Shown one piece after another: positions 46,677-59,235 of a DNA stretch of 64,000 bases. The position numbers were made by a program, and so were the translations under genes. Source of the DNA: Datura wrightii (taxonomy: Eukaryota > Streptophyta > Magnoliopsida > Solanales > Solanaceae); contig JASDFA010000007.1 of NCBI GenBank assembly GCA_035772735.1, positions 80,673,501 through 80,737,500 on the forward strand, written 5' to 3'. Numbering within the stretch: position 1 is the stretch's first letter; each line of letters opens with the position of its first letter. The notes under the pieces were generated by a model, which saw nothing but the letters and a program-made list of their open reading frames with translations, did no database searches and was not told the origin of the DNA.

Positions 46677-48676
46677 ACCATCAAAAGAAGAACAGTTGTA
46701 TTTACACACATGCCCAAAACCTAATGGGAAAATGATATTGAAATCTAATAGCTTTGTGTCTATGCTTCCTCTCAGCAGTACAATTTTGTTGAGGTGTGTG
46801 AGGGAAACTACTTTAATGCAATATCCATAGTGCTTGAAACAAGTCCTTGCAATGAGAATTGAAGAATTTTGTTCCATTATCAGATCGTACAACCTTGACA
46901 TGTGCACTAAACTAAGTCTTTATCATTGAGAAGAAATTTCTGATAGTTACAATTATTTTAGATTTAAGCTGCAACATATTAACCCAAGTATACCTAGTTC
47001 AATCATCAACAACTGTTAAAAAGTAATGCATCTTATCAAATGCTGGAGACTTATATGGTCCCTGCAAATCCATATGCACCATATCAAAAGGAAAATGAGT
47101 TCTAGAACTACTTGTAGGAAAATACAGTCTAGTTTGTCTAGCTAATCGACAAACTGGAAACTTATTTACAACAACACTTTCTTATTATTCTCCATCATAC
47201 CGATGGAATTCAAAGTTCATACTCAAGGATGTCCAAGCCTACTATGCATAGACTGCTATCCTACTTTGATACACTTGCAGCCATCTTCTGACTTTTCCTT
47301 GATTCTACATCTTCCTTTTTTGTATCTCCTCCTCTAAAAATGTACAAACCTCCTTCTTCCCTACCAATCCCTTCACCCTTACACTATATAGATCCTGGAA
47401 GACGCAGAAGTCAGAGTAAAAGGATACAAAACAAGAAAGTTCCCTGGTGAGTTTTGCTACTAATAGCAAATTAAATTTGAAGTCTTGTACAAACAATACA
47501 TCCTTCACAATCTCATTCCTAAAAATAGATGCATTCACAATGAGTGAGAATTCAACCTTGTCTCCTATGGGCAAGTTCACCTTATTTCCTTGTGACTTAG
47601 TTAAATTTTGACTTCCTTCAACAAGTGTCTACTTGCAGCTATATGGTGAGAAGCACCAGAATCTACTATCAATTCATGTTTTAAGAAGTCGACATTACAC
47701 ATGTCGCAATACCTATCATGTTAGGCTGGCTTTCCTTTGTCTCCTTGTTCATCGTATCTAAAATCTCCTTGTATTCATCTTCTGAGAATCCTTGATTCTT
47801 TATCATAAATGCATTTTTTGCTTCACGACTAGTTCATGCTCCAGTGTTATGATCACCATGACCTCCAGAAATGTTATTTACTGTGCTAAATGGAGACTAA
47901 CTAGTGCTCTTGTGCTGCATTCCATATGTCCCATAATTGCCATGTCCTCTAGGATTGTTGTTAGGATTGCCATTCCCATAACCAACCTCCCTTCGTTGCT
48001 TCCAATCAGTACGATACCCAATCAATCTGTAGGAATTCTCCTTCGTATGACTAGTACTGCGACAGAATTCACATTTTAAGAATGTCTTTCAGCCCCTATA
48101 AATCTTACTACCTTGATTGTTTCCATGAGAGCTACTATTCCTGCTGATTTGCATGGTCATTGGATCAGGTTTCTCACTAGCAACAGTCACCAAAGCTAAA
48201 TGTTGAATTTCATCCTCAATAATCATGGCATAAGCCTGATTTATGGATGGAGTAACACCTTTTAACAAGATTTGTCTGCGAGCTTGATCAAATGCTTCAT
48301 TTAACCCACTCAAAAACAGTATCAAACAAAGCTGATACAGGTGATCTGTGTATTCCTTCGACCTTGGGCAATCACAACTTTGTGAAGGAACAACTATATC
48401 ATATTCTCCCCGTAAATTCTTCAATTTTGTGAAATAAGTTGAACCAGAATCAGTACCTTGTAATAATGTAGTGATCTTCCTGTGGAATTGATAAATCTTT
48501 ATGCAATTGGCCTTATCAAATCACTTTTTTAAATCCTTCCAAATTGTTAAGGCACTAGTAGCATAGATAACTACATTAAGGAGTTCTTCATTAACTATAT
48601 TCATTAACCATGATAAAACAATGGCATTACATATCTCCCACTGCTCATGTAATTCTTCTCAATACAATCCTCTGGT
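46677..48676 (-). pseudogene. E7: Ty1/copia gag-protease-integrase relic
   Basis: Minus strand from 48660: gag N-terminal half, then 48424-48089 ('LCLILFLSGLNEAFDQARRQ', 'INQAYAMIIEDE'); a knuckle near 48075-48030 with its last Cys changed to Ser; protease 'ELIVDSGASHHIAASRH' near 47690-47640 with the catalytic Asp kept; a pre-integrase part at 47580-47305 ('FNLLLVAKLTRELSCFVSFY'); and an integrase core near 46930-46720 ('VVRSDNGTEFFNSHC', 'PHTPQQN', 'AERKHRH'). Multiple shifts and stops. It is cut by E5 inside integrase and by E8 inside gag. The remaining integrase, RT and RNase H lie beyond the window on the far side of E5. No LTR of it is seen. Confidence 0.85.
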
Positions 48677-49595
48677 TGTCACAACCCGAACACAGGTCTG
48701 GATCGAGACACAGAACCTAGAATCATAAATTGCTCCAAGTAGACCTATCGCATGAACATGAAAACTAAAGCTCAATATACACAAAGAGGAAAAACTAAAT
48801 TCTGAAATAGCGGAAGTCTGAATGATAAAACATCTAACAATCGGAAATATCAAAACACTGAACCAAGGCTGAATATACAACTTTATGTCTGAAAAGCCTC
48901 TAATATACTGATGATCTGATAGCACAACACCCCCAACTAGCTCACTAGAAGTCTGAAACTGAAAATGGCGACAACTCAACTAATTGAAGGTCCTCAAAGG
49001 ATGAGGACTCACCAACAACGCTGTCTGAGCTAAACTCCAATAATAGGCTAGTAGTAGGAGTAGGTCTGACGTCTGAGCTTGTATCATGAAAAGATACAAC
49101 ATAAAGTATGTTGTTAGTACTCAGAATATACTGAATATGCAAGGTAAGTAAAATGAGCTAAGTAAGTATACACTGAAAACATGCATAACATAAGTTGAAC
49201 CTCATAACTGAGTTAAATGACCCAAAGTTGAAACTAATATTCATAAGTAAGACTGATAAACTGATCATTGGGTCAAACCTGCTGAAAACATAATACCATG
49301 ACTGATGAACATGCATAACTAAAATCATGAGGAACAATGGGAGACTCATCATATAATCGACACTATCATGATAGAGCTTACGTGATCCCAACTATTATAC
49401 TCAAGTGGGCAGAGTCGTCCAAAGCCTTGCTAAGGTTAAGAGCGCTATCATGATATCGATATCAAGCTGAAGGCCCATTCTGAGCAGGGGAAGCTCATAA
49501 GAGAGGTCCCAAAGTAACTGAATAATCCTATGTTGGCACGTAATTCTGTGACTCGGGGTTTTCCTGAACCCCTGGCCTACTCAGTTATAGACACT
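48677..49595 (-). repeat. E8: LTR end of a Tekay-type element, cut by E9
   Basis: Starts TGTCACAACCCGAACAC on the plus strand (the 3' edge of a minus-strand LTR) within the copia gag, and runs 919 bp until E9 begins. It aligns with the first 0.9 kb of the E10 and E6 LTRs (features such as 'GAAAAGCCTCTAA' and 'ATGAGGACTCACCAA'). The rest is expected beyond the right edge of the window. Confidence 0.8.
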
Positions 49596-51892
49596 TGTCA
49601 CGACCCGAACATAAGCCCGGATAGGGACATGGGATAAGGAATCCCGAGAGGCTTCAAGTCGACCCATTACATGAACATAGTAGCTAAGAACATACAACAA
49701 GTGGAAATTTAAATAATAAAAAATGCTTAAGTGGAAGTCCGCATACATATCAAACCAAAACAGAGTCAATAATGACAAGCTAATTTTTTACACATTGTCT
49801 GAAAAGCCTCTAACACAACTGATGAGCTGGTGGGACAGCTTCCCCAAGTAGCTCAACAAAGTATATAATTGAAATAGCATAACAATGGATATATGAATGT
49901 CCTCAAAGGATGAGGACTCACCAATTATGGAAAAAATAGGTCGAAGAGGAAAGCAGAACTAATTATGCGGCTGAAACTGATCCCTCGGACCTGTATTATG
50001 AAGCGAAACAACATAAAGTATGCGGTTAGTACTTGGAATGTACTGAGTATGCATGGTAAGTAAAACAGACATTTAAAATACATAAGTGTTCATAAGAGTA
50101 GGATCGCATGATCATGAAGTAAATACCATAACATAAACATAAGGGCTCATGGTTTTCTAACCATTCATAATTTAGTCATAATCATAGCCATAAGAGATAC
50201 TTTATAAAACATAACTTGAGACAAATAAACATAAACATAACCATGCATAAATCATGAGAAATAATGGGAGGACTTTTCTTAATCGACACCATAATGATAG
50301 AGCTTACATGGTGCCCCAACTTTTCGCTCAAGTGGGCAGAGCCATCCCAGGATTGCCAGGAAAGGGACGTGCATGATGTGATATCACAGGGGATCCATAA
50401 ATATATGTATATACCTATGGTGGCACGTAGTTCTGAGACCACAGCATTTACTTGAACGCCAGATCTACTCGGTGCTAGACACTACTACCAAAAATCGCAC
50501 ATGAGGCTAATATCGTAATCATGAATGATTCATGAATGATTCATGAAGTTCATGGCAAAAAAACCAAAACATACTTGGTCATACTTGAAATACATGATTA
50601 ACCATGAATAAGTCCTGTGAGTCGGCCAAGAGTCATAAATTCATAAATAATACAGACCACTCATACTTGTGAAAGTTTTAGATATTTGATATTCATAAAT
50701 TCATGAAGAGTACTTGAAGAGAAATCATAACATGAATCACAAATCATAGTTTAGGATAGTGAGATAAAAAATCATAGTAGAATCCTAACTCGACTTTTCA
50801 TGAAATCATGCATAATTGGGCATAGATTGATTGGGATTTAAAACCATAAAATAAATAATCAATTTAAATATAAATTCTACCCATAGATCTTAAAACAACA
50901 TTTAGAACATGAAGGGAATTCAAATCAAAGAGAATTTCATAAATTTGGGCTTAAAACCCCATAAGATCATCAATTTAACTTAATGCTTGAATACATGAAC
51001 ATAGAGAGGAATTAGGGCATGATAGTGAAGAGGAACTCTCATTCACAACCATACATACCTAGTTAATCTGACCTTACACTCTCCCTTGAAAGCCCAAAGG
51101 AATTGGAGAAGGAATTGGGGAATTTCTCAAGCTTGATCTCTAAGGAAAAACTCTAAACTTGCATACATGGAATGATTAGGCATATGATAGGTTAAGCACC
51201 CTTAAAACCGTTCTATATGAGCTTAAAATGACGTAGTATAGGACTTTAAAGCTTAGGAGTTATGAAAATACCCTTCATGAAAAATTCTGGAAATTGAACA
51301 CTGCAGTGACCACGACCCATACCATGAGTCGTACCTCATTCCCACAACTTGTTGTTTCCATGCGTAACTCCCTTTCAAAATTTCTTCAGTTCTTAGGTCC
51401 TACATACGATGACTCGACAGAACGAGTCGTTACACGACACAATAATCTATTTTGTCCTCTCGTCATCGCCACTAACTCCACAAATACGATTTCTAAAACA
51501 CCCACCACGAGTCACCCCACGAATCATACCTCCAAACCATGGGTTGTTGGACCCATCCATTACCTCTATGCTAATTTTCACTACACCTCCTCACGAGCAC
51601 TTACCACGGCTCGTGGCTAACAAGTTGTACCATGGCTCGAACCATCAAACCATGGTATCACAGAGTCAAATAACGACTTTAACCCATGACCCATTACATT
51701 ACCAAACGGACCATCTCTAGACTTGTTTCCATTGAGCCTCCTACTACTGAATCTGACCACGGGTGGTTCCTACGGGTCGTTACACCTTCCCATGACTCGT
51801 ACCATGAATCATTCTGAGTCAAATCTCAGATTTTGCTGTCGTTCTCATTTTAAATTCCTAAGTCTAAACTTAGGCACTTCCGGGGTATTTCA
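49596..51892 (-). repeat. 3' LTR of E9
   Basis: 2297 bp, plus-strand edges TGTCACGACC...GGTATTTCA (start on the element strand TGAAATACC instead of TGTTATACC). U3 palindromes related to CACGACTCGT occur at about 51290-51800, more degraded than in E6. Confidence 0.85.
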
Positions 51893-51927
51893 ATATGTCC
51901 CCTTTGGGAACATTCATCCTCGAATGT
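51893..51927 (-). other. PPT and pre-PPT hairpin of E9
   Basis: Minus strand ACATTC, loop GAGGAT, GAATGT (6 perfect pairs, 51927-51910), then a CCCAAAGGGG purine tract up to the LTR. Confidence 0.8.
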
Positions 51928-52160
51928 GAGTGAAACATATTGAATTACTGGGGAAAAACCTGTCATCCCAAAAACTCAACATCTAGAGCTCAAAACTGAT
52001 GAAGTAACTAATCTTGGACTGAAACACATGACCGAACTGAATTTATGAATCACACATATGTAAATTTACATGGAAGAAACTAGAATAAATGAACCGAACA
52101 TGAAACTGAATAGAGTACTAAGGAGGAAACTAGTACCTCAAGTTGGAGGAAACTAGTACC

Positions 52161-53130
52161 TCAAGATGGAATTGAACCGGTAGGGAACGAATGAGGGTAT
52201 TTAGTCATCATATCTGCTTCGGCTTCCCACATAGCTCCCTCGACTTGTTGATTTCTCCACAAAACCTTTACTAAAGCTACTTCTTTATTTCTTAGCTTCC
52301 AAACCTACTGATCAAGTATTTCAATCGGAACCTCTTCATAGCTAAGGTTGTCCTTCACGCCTACACTCTTTGCCGGAACAACCAAATTCGGATCACCTAT
52401 ACACTTCTTCAAGAGCGATACATGGAAAACTAGATGTATTGAAGTCAATTTTAAGGGCAACTCCAACTCATAGGAAACCTTTCCAACACGCCTCACAATC
52501 CTATACGGGCCAACATAACGATGACTAAGTTTCCCTTCTTTTTGAACCTCATCACTCCCTTCATAGGAGACACCTTCAAAAACACCCAATCATCAAATTC
52601 GAACTCAAGCTCTTTCCTCCTCACATATGCATAGGACTTTTGGCGACTCTAAGTTGATTTCAACCTTTCCCTTATAATCTGAACTTTCTCCATTGCCTCA
52701 TGAATTGAGTCTGGTCCTATCAATGTAGCTTCACCGCTTCAAACAAACTAATAGCCAATCTACATCTCCACCCATAAAGAGCCTTAAATAGAGCCATTTG
52801 AATGCTTGAATGGTAACCTTTGCTATATGCAAATTCAATGAGAGGTAAATGATCATCCCAACTACCCTAGAAATCGATCACACATGCGATCAATATATCC
52901 TCAAGAATCTGAATGGTCTATTCAGCCTGACCATCTGTTTGCGGGTGAAAAGCTGTACTAAGCTTGACCTGAGTACCAAGTCCCTTCTGAAACGATCTCA
53001 AAAACTGGGAGGTAAACTGAGTACCTCTATCTGATATGATGGACAAGGGCACTCCATGCAACAAAACCAGCTCCCGAATATACAACTTAGTGTAATTCTC
53101 CACTAAATCGGTAGTTTTGACCGGTAGGAA
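52161..53130 (-). pseudogene. Integrase C-terminal half and chromodomain of E9
   Basis: From the E10 junction: 'VENYTKLYIRELVLLHGVPLS', 'IISDRGTQFTSQFL' (second catalytic Asp kept), 'TAFHPQTDGQAE', then after a frame change 'EGKLSHRYVGPYRIVRRVGK' and the chromodomain ending at TGA 52161-52163. A stop after ILDQ (52305) and frame changes break it. Confidence 0.85.
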
Positions 53131-53787
53131 TGTCATGACCCGAACATAGGCCTGGATCGAGACACGGGACAAGGATCCCTGAGAGACTCCAAGTCAACCC
53201 ATGGCATGAACATAAATCTAACTCGATCAATAAAAGTGGAAAATCAATCCTAATAAACATAGCGGAACTTTGAACATAATATAACATCAGAACATACAAC
53301 ACGAGTTTGAAACTAAATAAAATCTATGTCTGGAAAGCCTTTATGTTTGATGAATTGATGGGCCAAGACCTCTAGTAACTCTCTAAGTCTGAAACTGAAA
53401 ATACGTAACATAACTAAATAGAAAGGGGCCCTCGATAGATGAGGACTCACCAACAGAAATTGGATGCTAACTCCGGAACTGGCTAGTGACGGGGCTGAGT
53501 TTGAAGATCACAGCTTGTATCATAAAATGATACAGCATAGAGTATGCGGTCAATACGTAAAATGTACCGAGCATGCAAGGTAAGTAAAACTGCTTAAGTA
53601 AGTAAAATCATTAAAACATTCATAATGTGATACATAATCAAGATAAGAATCTGAGAGTAAGGCTTGCATGCTATTTTTTTAAATCATGATCTTAACATAA
53701 CTGAACATCATAACTAAATCAAATGAACCAAAATTGAAATATGATAATCATAAGTAAACTGAACATTGGGTCAAACCTGCTTTAGAG

Positions 53788-53818
<31 letters not shown>
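53788..53818 (+). repeat. (CA)n(TA)n microsatellite in E10 3' LTR
   Basis: (CA)10 followed by (TA)n. The homologous place in the 5' LTR (63478-63519) is longer and interrupted, so the repeat changed length after insertion. Confidence 0.85.
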
Positions 53819-54979
53819 CATGAATGATAAACATGCATAACTAAAATCATAAGGAGAAATGGGAGACTCGTCATATAACCGACATTACCACGATAGAGCT
53901 TACGTGGTCCCGACTATCACACTCAAGTAGGTAAAGACGTCCAAAGCCTTTCCATGGCTAAGAACGATACCATGATAATGATATCAAGTTGAATGCCCCT
54001 TGAGGCAGGGGAAAGCTCACAAAGGAGGTCCCAAATAATATGATCATACCTATGTTGGCGCGTAGTTCTAAGGCATAGGATTGACTGACCTTTAGCCTAC
54101 TTAGTGCTAGACACTACTCCCAAAAACATGCATATGCTCTCCATCATTTTTCAACGAAGTTGACCATCGTCTAGTGACGAAGATGAATAATCATATACAT
54201 ATAAAATATGAAATCATACATGGGGATCCTTGGCTCAAACCAAACCACAAGCTGAACATAAATGGGAGTCTTGACTCCAAAACCATGTGGTAAGCTAATT
54301 CGTGAAATCATAAATAATACTTGAACATATGGGCTTGCCGAATACTTAAACATGTTTGAATATACTTGATTCACTTGAAAACATTATTATAGACATGGGT
54401 AACTTGAAAACATGTTTTTCATCATAAATATCTCATCATACTTGAACAAACATCATAGATCTAAATTTTCATGAACTTTCATGGATGGGCATCATAATTT
54501 ATAAAACTTGAAAACATGATTTATAATTGAAAATATTGTAAAACTTTCCCATGAATCATAATTCAACAATAGAAACATGCTTAGATCATACCCATGGTAG
54601 AAGCTTAGGAAATTCATACGTTGGGTAAAACCTCATAAGATCAACATATAGATTTTCATGAATTAGAGAGGGACTGGGCATGGGTGTGAAAAAATTCACC
54701 CATTCATAACCTTACATACCTGAGAGAATCTGATTCTACAACTTTTCTAATTGCCCAAGGAAGAACCGAGAAGAACTTGGAAGAAATTAAGCTTGATCAC
54801 CTCTCTAGAATCCTAAGCTTGCATGTATGAATAGGAATAGGTTAGAGTAAACTTAACCCTCTTAAAACTCGCTATTCATAGCTTAAAACGACGTAGTTTA
54901 GGCCTTAGGATTATAGGAATTACAGAAAAGACCTTAATAAACTCACAGGGAAAAATTGACTGCTAGTACCAACGAGGGA

Positions 54980-55400
54980 CTGGATGAGTCATCGTCCCAT
55001 GCATGACTCGTGGCCATCAACCATCTCGTACACTTCCACAAATTCAACATTGGTCACCACGGGGGACGTAACGGGTTGTTACTGGTGACCAGGAATCATG
55101 GTTAGCTCTCGTCCTCTACACTACCATAAATAACCAGGGGGGTCACCACGGGTGACACCACGACTCGTGGTGCTTCCCAACGAGTCGTGGTGAGGACCCG
55201 TTAAGTGCACTATCCCATACTTCCTCTTCCTTTAGCCATCCCTTACCACGGGTAACCTAACGGCTCGTGGGGCTGACCATGACTCGTGGTCACACCTGTA
55301 GTCACCCCAACTTGAAATTTTCCAAGCAAATCAAAACTCCTCACCACGAGTGACTTAACGACTCGTGGTCATCCTAACGGGTCACAGGATGACTCCTTCT
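54980..55400 (-). promoter_or_regulatory. U3 palindrome cluster of E10 3' LTR
   Basis: Repeated CACGACTCGTGG, AACGAGTCGTGG, CACGGGTGAC and related units at 20-60 bp spacing; a close relative of the E6 cluster. Regulatory role inferred from position and repetition. Confidence 0.5.
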
Positions 55401-55475
55401 GTGACCTGGTGCAGAAAATCCTATTTTCTTTGTTTCAACTCAGGGGTCTGATCTTAGGGCTTTCGGGGTATAACA

Positions 55476-55511
55476 ATATCTCCCCCTTGGGAACATTTAT
55501 CCTCGAATATT
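55476..55511 (-). other. PPT and degraded pre-PPT hairpin of E10
   Basis: Minus strand AATATTC, loop GAGGAT, AAATGTT (one G.T and one C.A pair), then CCAAGGGGGAGATAT before the LTR. Confidence 0.7.
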
Positions 55512-57002
55512 GAAAATCATATAGAAAAGTAGAGAAATGCAATCATCATATTCAAATACTTATCTTATAAGCTGAAAACTGATGGAACGACTGCCTCCGA
55601 ACCGAACTACATAACTGAACTGAATTCATGAATCATACATACATTCACAGACATGAAAGAAACTCTGGCACATGCGCTGAACATGAAATTGACTAGAGTT
55701 TTAGGGAAAAAACGGATACCTCAAGCTGAAACTGAGCCGATAGGGAATAGATGTGGGTATCTAGCCATCATATCTGCTTCGGCTTCCCACATAGCTCCCT
55801 CAACATGATGATTCCTCCATGAAATGTTGACTGAAGCTACTTCCTTTTTCCTTATCTTCCGAACCTGACGATCTAGTATTTCCACCGGAACCTCCTTATA
55901 ACTAAGGATGTCCTTCACACCTACACTCTCCACCGGAACAACTAGAGCTCAATCTCCCAAACACTTATTTAAGAGCGATACATGAAAAACTTGATGGACT
56001 AAAGCTAATTCTGAGGGAAACTCCAACTCATATGCTACCTTGCCAACTCGTTTCACCATCTGGTATAGGACAACATAACGGGGACTAAGTTTCCCTTGCT
56101 TTCTTAACCTCATCACTCCCTTCATGGGAGACACCTTTAGAAACACCACATTACCAACGTCAAACTCAAGCTCTCTCCTCCTCACATACGCGTAGGACTT
56201 TTGGTGACGCAGAGCTCTTTTCAACCTATCTCGGATGAGGTGAACTTTATCCATGGCCTCATGGACTGAATCTAGCCTGATCATCGCAACTTAACCGACT
56301 TCAAACCAACCAATATGTGATTTGCATCTCCGCCCATAGAGAGCCTCAAACGGAGCCATCTGAATATTGGAATGGTAGTTGTTGTTATACGCAAACTCAA
56401 TAAGAGGAAAATGATCATCCCAACTACCATTGAAGTCATGCTCTCAACATGTCCTCGAGAGTCTAAATAGTCTGCTCCGCTTGACCATCCGTTTACGGGT
56501 GAAATGCTGCACTGAGCTTGAACTGGGTACCAAGTCCCTTTTGAAATAACCTCCTAAACTAGGAGGCAAACTGAGTAGCTTCATCTAATATGATGGACAA
56601 GGGCACTCCATGCAATCGAACTAGCTCTCAATGTATAGTTTGGCATAGTCCTCTGCACAATCAGTAGTTTTAACCGGTAGAAAATGAGCGGCTTTGGTCA
56701 ACCTGTCCACGACCACCCAAATGGAGTCATACTGTCAACGAGTGTGAGGTAACCTTGTGATGAATTCCATAGTAATCTCTTTCAACTTCCAAGTAGGAAA
56801 ACTTATATCTTGAAGCGCACCTCCTGGTCTTTAATGCTTAGATGAAATGTCCTTCTTCATGTCATTCCACTAATAGACTTCCTATAGGTCATAGTACATC
56901 TTGGTGGCACCTGGATGTATCGAATATCTGGAACCAAGAGCCTCATACAACATTCGATTCTTAAATCATCAATGTTCGGGATGTACAAGAGACCCTCATA
57001 TC

Positions 57003-57007
57003 GAAGC
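57003..57007 (+). other. Target-site duplication of E11, left copy
   Basis: GAAGC; identical to 59340-59344. Confidence 0.95.
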
Positions 57008-57833
57008 TGTCACGCCCCACCTTGGGAGGCATGACTGGCACCTTGTGCCCTACTAGGACCTAGACTGCTGGACTACTAAGCCTAAGCACTTCTTGTGCCA
57101 GGCTGGCTCTAACTCTGGGTTCATGGAACCAACGGGCTATATAACGGCTGTAAATACAGCCTCCGGCCAACTAGGCCTATACCCATCTGTAAGACAACAA
57201 TAGCTAACCAGAACAACAGTAGTATGAAGGAACCTATGTGGGCCGACAAGGCCACCATGCTGTCTAGTTATTTCTGAATAAAGAAAACAAGTGCTAAACT
57301 GCTACGTGTCCGACCAGATCACCACTACCAACTGAATAAGGCCCCACACGGCCATCATAAACAAACTAAAACATACACATGACCTCACATGACCGGTACA
57401 TCTAACCACAGGGAATATACAATCTGCAAGCCTCTAAGAATACTGATAAGATTGTCGGGACAGGGCCCCAGCCTACCCGTACTGTACAACAAAAGAAAAG
57501 GAATAAACCTCTGGCTATCAAGCTTCAGATGACAGGAGCTAATGACTCTGTGTGCTTGCTAGAATCATGAGGGATCCGCTCCTCATCTATGAACACCTGC
57601 AGGCAAGTAATGCAATGCCCCCAAACGGGCGTCAGTACCACTGGTACCGAGTATGCAATGCAATAACTGAATGTAACTGAAGATAAGCAGTAATACTGAT
57701 AGTTACTGAAATGACAGAGGATAGCTAAAACTGTCTGGAATAGCAGAATCTGTATCGAGCTTAACTGTACTGGAAAGAAGATAAGAATCATACCTGTCGA
57801 TGCGACGTCCTGCTATTTATCAACTTAATAAGT

Positions 57834-57836
<3 letters not shown>

Positions 57837-57880
<44 letters not shown>
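57837..57880 (+). repeat. (AT)22 microsatellite in E11
   Basis: 44 bp of pure AT dinucleotides inside the solo LTR; the E3 LTRs have only a short TATATAT stretch at comparable positions. Confidence 0.95.
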
Positions 57881-57882
<2 letters not shown>

Positions 57883-59103
57883 CATAGAAGAAACTATACC
57901 AGACTCCATAAGCCGGAAGGTGCCAATCAACACGCAGTCTATATAGCCTTACCCGGGTCAAACCATCCAAAACTAAATTCACTCCACTCACCTAATAACT
58001 ACGAGCACCCCGCCGAACCCCTGGGTATGCAGCTTGGGCTATCTGGGCCCCTGACTATAACTGTATCTGAGTCCGGAGGACTCCTGTAACTGTTATCTGA
58101 GATCTGTATCTGTAATCTATAATCTGTGCCCTGGACGCAAGCGCTCGACAGGGTATGCTATAATGCTGATCAACCTGTTGTGGGGAATGCTGCATCCCAT
58201 CTTCATCCTACTGCGGACGGCATACCACTCCTTGGAGTGACGTATCCTCAACCTCTGGCAGGCGAGTCGACACAGCTATTAACCCTGGGGCGGCAAGGAA
58301 GCTCTAAGGGTGCCCAATATCACAAACAAGTCTCAACAAACAACAGTAATCATATATAACGTGTATATTAAATCTGAAAATACTATCCGTGTTCTAATAT
58401 TCTATTCTGAATCTCTTGCTGAATTAAACTAAATCTAATACTGAGTTAAACTGAGTCTGGGATAAGATCTTGCAGTCGTATACTGATTTACTCACTTTTA
58501 TTCTGGATATGACATAATAATACAAACATACTTAATACTCAGCTTCTAGAACCTCCTTCTGGAATTTATTCTATTTTACTATACTAGAATTACTAACTTG
58601 CTGAAGAAACTATCTTTACATACCTCAGTTTCTGACTTCTGGACTAACTGACATAACTCGGCCAATATCCAGCTTCTTCCAATTGCATTCATATACACAG
58701 CAATTAGAAGTAAATTCATCAATATTTTAGAAGAAAACACCACTTTGAATATATATATAGCCCAAACTTTGACTTATCGAAAAACAGCCAAAAACTCTCT
58801 ATTTCTCGGACCAGAAGGGAGAAATACTCACTTTAGGGCTAGGAGTATATTGACACTAATTTGGAGCAATTTCACATACCTTAGGTCAGTAGGACGATGG
58901 TTCGCCAACCGAATTTCATGAAACTAACTTCGCAGGAATGCTCCCTACAGCTTAATAATTCACTACCCAAGATTAATTCGAGTTTGGACCACGTTTAACG
59001 GCTTAATCGGAAGGAATTTCACTTCAGACCCTCGTCCCTAACTACTGTTGGCCGTTTTCTAGGAAATGAAATGATAAGAAATGAAATTAAAATGAAGTGG
59101 GGG

Positions 59104-59235
59104 CTTATATAGTTGGGGCAGGACCTCACCTCCATCACATGCCGGCCAACGCAGAGGTGAGCCCTCTGTGACACGTTGGCCATCGCGGAGGGGGTCTGCC
59201 TAGCCTCCTCTTGTGATGGTTCGATGTGGCGCTTG
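59104..59235 (-). promoter_or_regulatory. TATA box and U3 palindromes of E11
   Basis: Minus strand: CTCCGCGATGGCCAACGTGTCACAGAGG, a second decayed unit ending in GATGGAGGTGAGG, then CTATATAAGCCCCCAC (59112-59104). Same order as in E3 (10644-10730). Confidence 0.55.

Larger units (their letters stand above)
49596..53130 (-). mobile_element. E9: 3' part of a Tekay/Del-type element
   Basis: 3' LTR (49596-51892), PPT, chromodomain and integrase end, then interrupted by E10 at 53131. The 5' part lies beyond E10, outside the window. Inserted in the LTR of E8. Confidence 0.85.
53131..55475 (-). repeat. 3' LTR of E10
   Basis: 2345 bp, plus-strand edges TGTCATGACC...GGTATAACA. Holds a microsatellite (53788-53818) and U3 palindromes of CACGACTCGTGG type (about 54980-55400). 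Confidence 0.9.

Noticed and set aside
46677..48676. Copia relic as a host gene with a reverse-transcriptase-like exon
   Set aside because: Gag, protease and integrase motifs are in retroelement order with many breaks, and there are no exon-like boundaries.
57788..57991. ORF with Tyr-Ile repeats on the minus strand
   Set aside because: It is the translation of the (AT)22 microsatellite in the solo LTR.
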